From Paenibacillus monticola (GTDB lineage Bacteria; Bacillota; Bacilli; Paenibacillales; Paenibacillaceae), in assembly GCF_009664975.1 (NCBI RefSeq), contig NZ_WJXB01000016.1, forward strand, positions 62,001 to 126,000: 64,000 nucleotides of DNA, read 5' to 3'. The stretch's first letter is position 1; each line of letters begins with the position of its first letter. A program made the translations under genes and the position numbers. Below, one piece after another: positions 43,252-50,508 of this stretch. The notes under the pieces were generated by a model. It saw nothing but the letters and a program-made list of their open reading frames with translations, ran no database searches and was not told the DNA's origin.

Positions 43252-44199
43252 ATGAGAACGAACGGAAATATTGCCCGAAACAGCATCCGGAAATCTACAA
43301 TAGTTACATCGATGGACCAAAACGCTCTGAATTATGAGGAAGTGGAGGCCTTCACAGATATGGCGTACGAAGCCAACGGCTTCCTTAAAGGTATTCGTCA
43401 TGAAAACCGGAAGAGTTCAAAAGGGACTATTGATAAGGTAGGTGTAAGGGGCCGGAACATGCGTGGTAAAAAAGAGAACATTATGGCAACTAACACACCA
43501 AGGCTGACCTTTCCGCAGATTCCGTATTCGGTAGAACCGGTGGTGCTTCCTTTTGACATCACCGAAGAGTTTATTCGCCAGACGCAACGGGTTCGTGGCC
43601 AAAATGCTGAAGAAATTATCATGCGGCATATGGCCAACAACTATGGCGAGAATATGCAGGACATAGCGTTCAACGGTGATACGAATACCCCCAACACGGA
43701 TCCGGATTATGAGTTTCTGACGATCAATGACGGCTGGCTGAAGCTGGCCAGAACAACGGGGCATTATCTGGATTGGAGTACGCTTTCGGCGAAAGAGAAA
43801 ACCGGGGTTTTGTTTGAGGTAGAACGTGCGATCCCGACGCGGTACAGAGCCGGTGGCGTATTCAAATACTTTATGCATCCGAACACTTTCAGCGAACGCC
43901 TTCAGATGCTGGCTGAGAAAGACACGAGCGCATCGATTCAGCTGCAGATCATGGGCGGTGTGAAGAAGATCAACGCTTATGATGTCGAAGAGGTTTGGAG
44001 TATGCCGGAAGGTGCCATTCTCTTTACGTATCAGCCGAACTTTGCCATGGTCCATACCTACGATATGCAGATCCGGAAGACGACCGAGGGCAAGGAGGCA
44101 ATCTGGACTGATAAACGATTTTACGCGATTCACTCTGACTTTGACGCCATCTTCGAAGAACCGCAGGCTCTGGCCTATGTGGAAGGGGTGGAATTTTAA
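43252..44199 (+). CDS. major capsid protein (PBSX XkdG-like)
   Basis: This encodes 315 aa, ATG after AGAAGGAGGAAAGTATTT. It has the PBSX/P2-like capsid composition: a polar N-terminal arm, ITEEFIRQTQRVRGQNAEEIIMRHM, LTINDGWLKLARTTGHYLD, and KYFMHPNTFSERLQMLAEKD near the centre. The position directly after the protease and before connector genes is canonical. Its stop overlaps the next ATG by one base. Confidence 0.92.
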   Translation: MRTNGNIARNSIRKSTIVTSMDQNALNYEEVEAFTDMAYEANGFLKGIRHENRKSSKGTIDKVGVRGRNMRGKKENIMATNTPRLTFPQIPYSVEPVVLPFDITEEFIRQTQRVRGQNAEEIIMRHMANNYGENMQDIAFNGDTNTPNTDPDYEFLTINDGWLKLARTTGHYLDWSTLSAKEKTGVLFEVERAIPTRYRAGGVFKYFMHPNTFSERLQMLAEKDTSASIQLQIMGGVKKINAYDVEEVWSMPEGAILFTYQPNFAMVHTYDMQIRKTTEGKEAIWTDKRFYAIHSDFDAIFEEPQALAYVEGVEF

Positions 44200-44504
44200 T
44201 GCCATATGCGACCTACAGAGGCAAGAACGCCTCTCTGCGGCTTTATAGTATTCGGTTCGAGCCGGCTAAGCCGGTACTTGTGGAAGATTCGGTTGTGCTG
44301 GAAAAACTACATGATCATCCTGACTTCGAGGTGAAAGCGGAGAAGATCATCCCTCTGGAAGATCTGACCGTTTCACAATTGAAGGACAAAGCGAAGAAGG
44401 CCGGCATAGAGCGTTTTGTTGATATGAAGAAGCCGGATCTGATCACTGCTCTGAAGGCGCTGGAAGGCGGCGGTGTGCCGGATGCTAACAACGACACTCC
44501 TTAA
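44199..44504 (+). CDS. small head-region protein with SAP/Rho-N-like domain
   Basis: This encodes 101 aa. The first 45 residues are beta-rich (RGKNASLRLYSIRFEPAKPVLVEDSVVLEKL). Residues 58-92 (LTVSQLKDKAKKAGIERFVDMKKPDLITALKAL) form a helix-extended-loop-helix like SAP/Rho-N domains. It may be a head decoration or completion protein; this is positional. It overlaps the next gene by 23 nt. Confidence 0.72.
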   Translation: MPYATYRGKNASLRLYSIRFEPAKPVLVEDSVVLEKLHDHPDFEVKAEKIIPLEDLTVSQLKDKAKKAGIERFVDMKKPDLITALKALEGGGVPDANNDTP

Positions 44505-44868
44505 GAGTCGTAGTCGTGTCAGCGCTATACAGGAGGCCACTCCCGAGCAACTAGACCAGTATATTGATGATGCTCAGACGCGTATCGAGCTGTATTTGTC
44601 CGTTCTTTTCCCAGAAGTCGTGGACAAACAGCTGATGCTGGCATGGGTGAAGCTGGCGGAGTCGCTTGCGCTGCAGGACAGTGAGGAATACTTGGCTTCG
44701 GTCGCCCGCGGTTATTCAGCGGAGAGTGACGGCGCTTGGACGTATACGAGGCAGGCAGTCGAGGGTAAGACCACGGGCAATGCCGATGTGGACTCTATTC
44801 TCTTCCTTTGGGTTAAAAAACAGCAATCGGGACCGGATGATGGGAACATCACGGCTTATTTGTTATGA
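44482..44868 (+). CDS. DUF3199-like head-tail connector (YqbG-like)
   Basis: This encodes 128 aa from ATG 44482, inside the end of the preceding gene. The helical core (EQLDQYIDDAQTRIELYLSVLFPEVVDKQLMLAWVKLAESLALQ) and length fit the YqbG/connector family in PBSX-like and skin elements. It lies between capsid and stopper genes. Confidence 0.75.
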   Translation: MLTTTLLKSRSRVSAIQEATPEQLDQYIDDAQTRIELYLSVLFPEVVDKQLMLAWVKLAESLALQDSEEYLASVARGYSAESDGAWTYTRQAVEGKTTGNADVDSILFLWVKKQQSGPDDGNITAYLL

Positions 44869-45191
44869 ATCACCGCATGAACACCCCGCTGGCGGTGTAC
44901 CGGGTCGGTCGCCAGCAAGATGCCGATGGTCTGTTTAGTGACAGGAAATCCGGGAAAGTCACGGATTTAAATTGTTTTGTTGTTAAGACGCAGACCGACG
45001 CCAAGGCAGACGCCACACCTATCATATACATTGTCAAAAAGACAATCGGCGTTCCAAAGACAGCAGATGTCCGGATTAGTGACGAAGTGTTGCTATTCGG
45101 ACGTAGGTATCTGGTGATTGACTCCAACCCGCGCCGTTACTGGCGTGAATTATTGGTGACATGTGAGGTGAAGGGCAGTGAACATTCATGA
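44865..45191 (+). CDS. DUF3599-like head-closure protein (XkdH/YqbH-like)
   Basis: This encodes 108 aa, starting in the previous stop (ATGA). It is mainly beta: VTDLNCFVVKTQTDAKADATPIIYIVKKTIGVPKTADVRISDEVLLFGRRYLVIDSNPRRYWRELLVTCEV. It corresponds in order and size to XkdH of PBSX, a head-tail stopper-type protein. Confidence 0.8.
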   Translation: MNHRMNTPLAVYRVGRQQDADGLFSDRKSGKVTDLNCFVVKTQTDAKADATPIIYIVKKTIGVPKTADVRISDEVLLFGRRYLVIDSNPRRYWRELLVTCEVKGSEHS

Positions 45192-45702
45192 TTTTGACGG
45201 TTTGGCTAAAAAATTCAAAAAGTTAAGCGAGAAGGGAGTGACCGAGATCCTTCGGAACATTGCTGAGGCGGTGGGTGAGACGCTGTTAAACCTGATCATT
45301 GATGAGATTGATAAACAGGATCTCATTGATACAGGCACAATGTGGAACTCCTTTACTCGAGGAGAAGACGGAAATGTATGGGAGTGGGATGTGGACCGCA
45401 ATGCGATCACACTGGAGGTCGGTTCTAATCTAGAGACACGAAGCAGAGACACTGGAAAAGCGGGTTATCCTCACCTTATCAATGATGGGTACACCGTTCA
45501 CAAAGCTCACTTTGTACCAGGCTATTGGGCAACGAATGGTACATTTGTACATGACCCGAGCGCGAAAACAGGATTTATGGCCAGACCCAGATCCTTTATA
45601 GGTCGGCATTATTTTGATATCGCGGTGAAACAGCTGGAAGGCGGTATGAATGAGTTAATCCAGAAGCGCCTGGATAAGGAATTGGAGAGGATGCTGTCTT
45701 GA
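45178..45702 (+). CDS. tail completion protein (HK97 gp10-like, XkdI)
   Basis: This encodes 174 aa from GTG 45178, overlapping the preceding gene. It has HK97 gp10-type features: FDGLAKKFKKLSEKGVTEILRNIAEAVGETL, a SGTMW-like segment (DLIDTGTMWNSF), and the C-terminal FMARPRSFIGRHYFDIAVKQLEGGM. It joins tail to head. Confidence 0.85.
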   Translation: MNIHDFDGLAKKFKKLSEKGVTEILRNIAEAVGETLLNLIIDEIDKQDLIDTGTMWNSFTRGEDGNVWEWDVDRNAITLEVGSNLETRSRDTGKAGYPHLINDGYTVHKAHFVPGYWATNGTFVHDPSAKTGFMARPRSFIGRHYFDIAVKQLEGGMNELIQKRLDKELERMLS

Positions 45703-46193
45703 TGGATGTAGGGCTCAAAGCTTGGGCGGAAATCGTGCAGCAGGTGTATCCGGATCTTCCCATTCTACGTGATCGATCGTTATGGCAGGCCGGACAATTT
45801 GAACGACCAAGTGTATTCGTGGAAACGGATCTCGTTTCGGACAAAGCACATACGCCGAGGGCAGATCGGATTATAGAGGATGTAGGAATGGTCTTCCATT
45901 TTGACATGGAACGCAGCGAGATAGAGGATCAGGGAGAGCCGGTTCCTTTGGATCTGGCTCCGTTCTTCTTATATCTCAGACAGCGTCGATTCTGTGTAGC
46001 TTCACAACGCTTCGGAATCATGATGGTGATTGAGGCTCCACGTACACGGGAGCTAAAGGATCGGACTGAAGTCACTCTTCGGTACTCATACTTACTTCAT
46101 GTTCCTAAGCTGCTTGTAAATGGCGAGGGCATTCCCGTTGAGAAGATTAACGAATTTCATACTGCATATGAAGGAGAGGAGCACGAGGCATGA
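45702..46193 (+). CDS. tail terminator-like protein (XkdJ)
   Basis: This encodes 163 aa; its ATG shares one base with the previous stop. Size, order and the mixed alpha/beta core (VYPDLPILRDRSLWQAGQFERPSVFVETD, LRYSYLLHVPKLLVNGEGIPVEKIN) match XkdJ of PBSX, which precedes the sheath gene. Confidence 0.78.
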   Translation: MDVGLKAWAEIVQQVYPDLPILRDRSLWQAGQFERPSVFVETDLVSDKAHTPRADRIIEDVGMVFHFDMERSEIEDQGEPVPLDLAPFFLYLRQRRFCVASQRFGIMMVIEAPRTRELKDRTEVTLRYSYLLHVPKLLVNGEGIPVEKINEFHTAYEGEEHEA

Positions 46194-46447
46194 GCAGTAA
46201 TAAGCGATTAGAACGGCAGTCGTCGGCTGCCGCGTCTGCAGGGCTCGACGATTTGAATAAGCGAAGTAAACAAGAATGGATAGAGAGCGCAGTGGTTTTG
46301 AAGCGGGAACGCTTTGAAGTCGCCGGCGCTCTTTTTGATTGTGTGGATGATGCCCTGCTCTCGCAGCAGGAAGTCATTCAGAAAGTGGATGTTTATCTGC
46401 ATCCCAAAACAAAGGAGGAAACAGTGAATGTCGATACAACGGAGTAG
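46190..46447 (+). CDS. small tail-region protein
   Basis: This encodes 85 aa, with a 4-nt overlap to the upstream stop. It is charged and helical (LDDLNKRSKQEWIESAVVLKRERFEVAGALFDC). A similar small ORF precedes the sheath gene in PBSX-like phages. It overlaps the sheath start by 20 nt. Confidence 0.72.
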   Translation: MSSNKRLERQSSAAASAGLDDLNKRSKQEWIESAVVLKRERFEVAGALFDCVDDALLSQQEVIQKVDVYLHPKTKEETVNVDTTE

Positions 46448-47780
46448 ACCCGGCGCGTATGTGGAGCTGCAGGCAGTTGCAAAGTCGCGTGTCCTGTCAG
46501 TATCCGGCCGCGTGCTGGTACCGTATCAAGCGGAGTGGGGCCTGCCGAACAAAGCCGTGGATCTGGCGGATCAGTCGGAGCGGTTTAAGGAAACAGGCCT
46601 TTTGGTAGATGAACTGGAACTGGCAGCCGAGAACGGGGCGACCGTGGTGGGCTACCGAGTGACGAGCGGTAATGAGGTGCTGGCTTCGATCGCTGTGGCA
46701 AATAGCTACACCATTGAAGCTCGTTATCCAGGTACTCGCGGAAATGATTTTGAATACATGGTACGCACCAGTCTTGTGGATGCAGCGAAAAAAGAAATTG
46801 TCATCCGCGATACGAAAGGGATTTACGACACCGAGACGTTCCTGGTCGCCGACAAAGCAGAGGCTGTGGAAACGTTGAAGAAGTCTAACATGGTGCGGTT
46901 CAAGGATACCGGAGTCACTACTCTGGCTGATGTCGCTTATACCAAGCTAATCGGTGGTGTGACAGGCACTGCAGCCATAACAGCTGCAAATTGGAGCGGT
47001 ATCTTTAACCGGATTGACGGTTTGGTGTTTGATGTCATGTACCTACCGTCCTCTGACGCAGCCGTGCAGGCTGCAGCTAAACAATGGCTGTTGGATCGTC
47101 GCTCCAAGGCTCGTAAGCTGGCTCAGTTAGTGGTTGCAGGGGCTTCGGCTACGGATGGCGATATTGACGCACACAATGCCCGCAGCCGTGCCATGAATGC
47201 TCGTTTCATCATCAACTGCGCACTGGCTGGGGAGCACACCAATGGCAAGACTTATACTTCTATCCAATGGGCTGCTTGGGTTGCGGGACTGGCAGCAGGC
47301 ACACCGGCCAATAAATCCTTTACGGGTGTTAGGGTTCCGATGAGCGAAGCGAAGGTGGACTGGAGCCACAGCGAAGTGCTGAAAGGTCTGGCCGAAGGCA
47401 CACTGATGGCGACCCGAGACGGCTATGACTATATCATTGAGTCTGCCGTGAATACCCTGACTACGCTTGGCACAGGGGAACGTGAGGACTTCGGGAAGAT
47501 CCGCGTGTCCATGACGATTGATCAGTTGTTGAATGACATCTATGCTGCCGGCAAAGCGAATAAGGCCAAGCTCGACAATGACAAGGACGGGCGTGGCTTA
47601 TTTATAGCCGCAGTAGTCAGTTACCTGAAGATTCGTTCTCAGCAAAAAGCGATAGGATCCGAATTCACTTTTACAGAGCATCCGACGAAGACAAGTGATG
47701 CAGATTATGCTTACTTCTCATTGTCGGCCAAGCCACTGGATGCGATTGAAATCTTTAATATTGATTGGGAGGTGGCGTAA
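46428..47780 (+). CDS. tail sheath protein (XkdK)
   Basis: This encodes 450 aa, ATG after AAGGAGGAAACAGTGA. Sheath signatures include the N-terminal RPGAYVELQAVAKS, SGRVLVPYQAEWG, IEARYPGTRGNDFEYMV, and the C-terminal LDAIEIFNIDWEV. This contractile sheath shows the phage is a myovirus. The tube gene starts 3 nt later. Confidence 0.95.
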   Translation: MSIQRSRPGAYVELQAVAKSRVLSVSGRVLVPYQAEWGLPNKAVDLADQSERFKETGLLVDELELAAENGATVVGYRVTSGNEVLASIAVANSYTIEARYPGTRGNDFEYMVRTSLVDAAKKEIVIRDTKGIYDTETFLVADKAEAVETLKKSNMVRFKDTGVTTLADVAYTKLIGGVTGTAAITAANWSGIFNRIDGLVFDVMYLPSSDAAVQAAAKQWLLDRRSKARKLAQLVVAGASATDGDIDAHNARSRAMNARFIINCALAGEHTNGKTYTSIQWAAWVAGLAAGTPANKSFTGVRVPMSEAKVDWSHSEVLKGLAEGTLMATRDGYDYIIESAVNTLTTLGTGEREDFGKIRVSMTIDQLLNDIYAAGKANKAKLDNDKDGRGLFIAAVVSYLKIRSQQKAIGSEFTFTEHPTKTSDADYAYFSLSAKPLDAIEIFNIDWEVA

Positions 47781-47783
47781 ACG

Positions 47784-48227
47784 ATGGAACGCGAACTGAT
47801 TGGCCGTAATTTATCGGTGCAGGATGATAACGGGGATTCAATTCAAACGATTAAAGAAGTGGAGGTTATCCTGAAGCCGGAGACACTGGATATTATCCGT
47901 GCGCGGAAGATGTCCAAGACGAAGCAGATTGTGGGATATGAAATCACGGTGAAACTGGTGATGTCGAAATTGGAGTCTGCCCTTCGTTACCGTCTTCTGG
48001 CCGACTTCAAGGCGGGTAAGACCATGTTCCTGGACCGAATCACTGGCTCGCTTGAGGATATGCAAACCGGGAATGTGGAGCGGGTAATGATTAGCGGTGT
48101 GCATATTCACGATGAAATGGATCTGCTCGTTGCCAAGATCGATGAAAATAATGGCATTGATATCACACTCTCCGGAACTGCAAATGATTTTGATTTTATA
48201 GAGCAGTTCCCAGATTATATGGCTTGA
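47784..48227 (+). CDS. tail tube protein (XkdM)
   Basis: This encodes 147 aa with a typical XkdM N-terminus and beta core (SIQTIKEVEVILKPETLDIIRARKMSKTKQIVGYEITVKLVMSKLESALR), then a C-terminal NNGIDITLSGTANDFDFIEQF. It forms the inner tail tube. Downstream, the tail operon is interrupted by the PIN-nuclease cargo before the chaperone gene. Confidence 0.93.
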   Translation: MERELIGRNLSVQDDNGDSIQTIKEVEVILKPETLDIIRARKMSKTKQIVGYEITVKLVMSKLESALRYRLLADFKAGKTMFLDRITGSLEDMQTGNVERVMISGVHIHDEMDLLVAKIDENNGIDITLSGTANDFDFIEQFPDYMA

Positions 48228-48243
48228 ATATTGTGATAGTTTA

Positions 48244-48272
48244 TTGTTACAAAATGAAATTTGATGTATGAT
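48244..48272 (+). promoter_or_regulatory. promoter for the PIN cargo genes
   Basis: TTGTTA (48244-48249), a 17-bp spacer and TATGAT (48267-48272) form a good vegetative promoter 105 nt before the first cargo ORF. It lies outside the tail genes' coding sequence. Confidence 0.6.
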
Positions 48273-48376
48273 TTTTCCATCGGATTAGCTGATTTTGAGT
48301 ATATTGATAAATTGCTGTTTATTATCGGTTTTCTCCGGCTAATTATTTACTTGATGAGGAGAGGACTTTTAACTTT

Positions 48377-48811
48377 ATGGCATATACAATTTCATTTGAT
48401 ACGTTTAAAGATATTTGGGACCAGGAACCAATGGTTGTAATTGATACTAATGGTCTTTTAAGCCTGTACAGATATTCTCCTGAAACCACCAATCATGTTC
48501 TAAAAGTGCTCGAAAGAATCTTTAATAATCTTTGGATTCCTGATCAAGTTTTACAAGAATTCCAAGATAATCATTCTGAAGTTGTAAGGCGTGAGTTCTC
48601 TAAATACAAAGAAGTATCAAAAGAAGTAGAGAGAATTATGCTCACTACTAAAAATGATATTTCCAAGCAGTTTATTAAATTTAATAAATTTAGATTTCCC
48701 AAAGTTAATATATTAAATGAAAAAATAAATAATGCTATCGAAATTGTACGGTTAGAATCAAAAAAATTTGAAGATGAAATTATGTTTGAGGTGAAAAAAA
48801 TGAAAAAATGA
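48377..48811 (+). CDS. PIN-like nuclease, N-terminal part (DUF4935/PIN_8-like)
   Basis: This encodes 144 aa, with GATGAGGAGAGGACTTTTAACTTT before ATG. MVVIDTNGLLSLYRYSPETTNHV carries the first PIN acidic residue (Asp23). The helices that follow (IPDQVLQEFQDNHSEVVRREF) match PIN_8 order. The expected rest of the domain is missing here but continues in the next ORF, in the -1 frame. The stop overlaps the next start as ATGA, directly after a run of six A. It is AT-rich, unlike the tail genes. Confidence 0.7.
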   Translation: MAYTISFDTFKDIWDQEPMVVIDTNGLLSLYRYSPETTNHVLKVLERIFNNLWIPDQVLQEFQDNHSEVVRREFSKYKEVSKEVERIMLTTKNDISKQFIKFNKFRFPKVNILNEKINNAIEIVRLESKKFEDEIMFEVKKMKK

Positions 48812-49869
48812 TTAAGGATGATAATGTGCTTTTATTTGTCCAAAGGCTTGTCAAAAATAATTGTATTGGAGAGACCTTTCCACTATCTAAGCTATTGAAT
48901 ATCTTTGAAGAGGGAGAAAAACGCTATTTTTACAAAATTCCTCCTGATTATATGGATATAAAAAAAGATGAAAAAGATATTACTAAAAGGAAAAAGTTTG
49001 GAGATTTGATTCTTTGGAAACAAATTTTAGAAAAGGCTCATAAATGTAATTGTCCTTTAATCTTCGTTACGTTAGATGAAAAAGAAGATTGGTGGGTACT
49101 TGATAAGGATGGGCAGCCAGAAAGGCCTAGAGAGGAATTATTTAAAGAATTCAAAGAATACAGTTCAGAGGAACTTATAATCCTAAACCTCTCTAATTTT
49201 ATCGATCATGCTTCTGTTATTAATAACATGGTTGATCATACAACTCATATAGAATTAAATGCTGAAGAAGTTAGCTTGGAAATAATTGAGCTTAAAGGGT
49301 GGGAGGAGACACTCGATGATTATTTAAACTTAACAAGCTACTTAATACACAGTGGTGATTTAGAATCACATCTCGAAAACGCTCTATCTGATGTGGAAAT
49401 TTATTCTATAGAATTGCCAAATCTATCAATCGATTCTACAGAAATTGTTGATGAAAACCATGTTGTGATAGAGGGTGCTTTTACTTGTGAAATTGAAGCA
49501 ACTGTAACTGAAAGTTTTTCTAGGTATTATTCAGAAGATTGTGATGTATCTATGGAAATCTCAGGATCTATCAGCTTGGAATTTGAAGTGGATTTTGAAA
49601 AAGAAAAGGATTTCATAAAAATTGATAGTGCAGTGATAACAGTCGGAGGCTTTGAAGTTGTTAACTTTTTAGGATACAAACAGGAATACGCGGAAGAAGA
49701 TCGTTGCTCAAGATGTAAAAAGCCTAATGCCCATTTGCTTACAAGTGAAGGTGAAGCAATTTGCCAAGAGTGTTCAGTTCATTTTGAAATATGCCCTAAT
49801 TGTGCAAAGTTATTTGAAACGGGTACCTTAGGGGGGGCATTTTGTAGTCATTGTTCAGAAGTGTCTTAA
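48808..49869 (+). CDS. PIN-like nuclease, C-terminal part plus beta and zinc-ribbon domains
   Basis: This encodes 353 aa. The first 100 residues supply the second half of the PIN_8 domain (KKFGDLILWKQILEKA with Asp66, and LIFVTLDEKEDWW with Asp90). The middle (about 150-300) is a beta-rich domain of unknown function. The C-terminus has four cysteine pairs (CSRC, CQEC, CPNC, CSHC; about 302-350), giving two zinc ribbons. It begins 4 nt inside the preceding ORF. Either the enzyme is made from two chains, or one chain arises by frameshift, or it is a mutated single gene. Confidence 0.7.
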   Translation: MIKDDNVLLFVQRLVKNNCIGETFPLSKLLNIFEEGEKRYFYKIPPDYMDIKKDEKDITKRKKFGDLILWKQILEKAHKCNCPLIFVTLDEKEDWWVLDKDGQPERPREELFKEFKEYSSEELIILNLSNFIDHASVINNMVDHTTHIELNAEEVSLEIIELKGWEETLDDYLNLTSYLIHSGDLESHLENALSDVEIYSIELPNLSIDSTEIVDENHVVIEGAFTCEIEATVTESFSRYYSEDCDVSMEISGSISLEFEVDFEKEKDFIKIDSAVITVGGFEVVNFLGYKQEYAEEDRCSRCKKPNAHLLTSEGEAICQECSVHFEICPNCAKLFETGTLGGAFCSHCSEVS

Positions 49870-49885
49870 AATAGTACTAATATTT

Positions 49886-49919
49886 AAGCTTTATATCAGA
49901 TGATATAGAGCTTTTTTAT
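49886..49919 (+). terminator. intrinsic terminator after the PIN cargo
   Basis: A 12-bp stem (49886-49897 with 49902-49913, one G-U) with a 4-nt loop is followed by TTTTTT. Confidence 0.9.
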
Positions 49920-49938
49920 TGTGAAAAGGAGAATTTTT

Positions 49939-50349
49939 ATGAGCGATAAATTAGAAAAGTACCTTTCCAAGGGCAAAACAGGTCGCGATGATGATACTAT
50001 CACAGTGCTGGCAGATGGTGAAGAATGGTCTGTTCGCCGTTTGACCACCATCGATGTGCGCCGGTCTTATGAACTGGCTTATGAAGAGAACGGTGATCCG
50101 AAAGAGTCCTATAACGAGATCGATGTCATGATTGTTAAGGCAACCGAACAAGATTTCAACTGGAACGATAAGGAATTGCTGTTGGCCTTCAACTGCATCA
50201 GTAAGTACGAGCTGCCGCCACGCTTGCTAGATAATCCAGCTGATTATTCCGCGCTAAGCCAAGCCGTGCGCAACTTCCAAGAAACGAAGGACGCTCTGCT
50301 TAAAGAAGCAAAAAACTTATCCGGCAAGACGGAGAAGCAAGCTGGGTAG
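49939..50349 (+). CDS. tail assembly chaperone, short form (XkdN-like)
   Basis: This encodes 136 aa from ATG 49939 (AAAAGGAGAATTTTT upstream). The fold pattern (DTITVLADGEEWSVRRLTTIDVRRSYELAYEENG, then KYELPPRLLDNPADYSALSQAV) and location between tube and tape measure identify the chaperone. At 50310-50316 there is an in-frame A-AAA-AAC heptamer, and the -1 frame beyond it is open to 50486. A longer form of about 182 aa is therefore expected, as in other tailed phages. Confidence 0.9.
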   Translation: MSDKLEKYLSKGKTGRDDDTITVLADGEEWSVRRLTTIDVRRSYELAYEENGDPKESYNEIDVMIVKATEQDFNWNDKELLLAFNCISKYELPPRLLDNPADYSALSQAVRNFQETKDALLKEAKNLSGKTEKQAG

Positions 50350-50486
50350 CCTCCTTTTGGATCAATCAGAAACGGCTACCATCCGAAGTCTTGCCGTTTG
50401 AGGTTGACCGACAGCGGCAATATTATTTTTGCTTGGCCGCCGGCATGATTGCTGAAGAAGAAGCGAAGCGGCTGGCGAAAAAATAG
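50310..50486 (+). other. programmed -1 frameshift site and chaperone extension
   Basis: The slippery heptamer A AAA AAC (50310-50316) is in the correct phase of the chaperone frame (GCA AAA AAC). A -1 shift reads on through 56 codons (KKLIRQDGEASWV..., then VLPFEVDRQRQYYFCLAAGM, ...KRLAKK) to TAG 50484-50486, just before the tape-measure gene. This is the G/GT-type layout. Frequency of shifting cannot be judged from sequence. Confidence 0.85.
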
Positions 50487-50508
50487 AGCGGGATGGAGGT
50501 GAACAACG

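Noticed and set aside
43417..44205. 262-codon minus-strand frame
   Set aside because: Antisense of the major capsid gene, whose motifs and ribosome site are clear.
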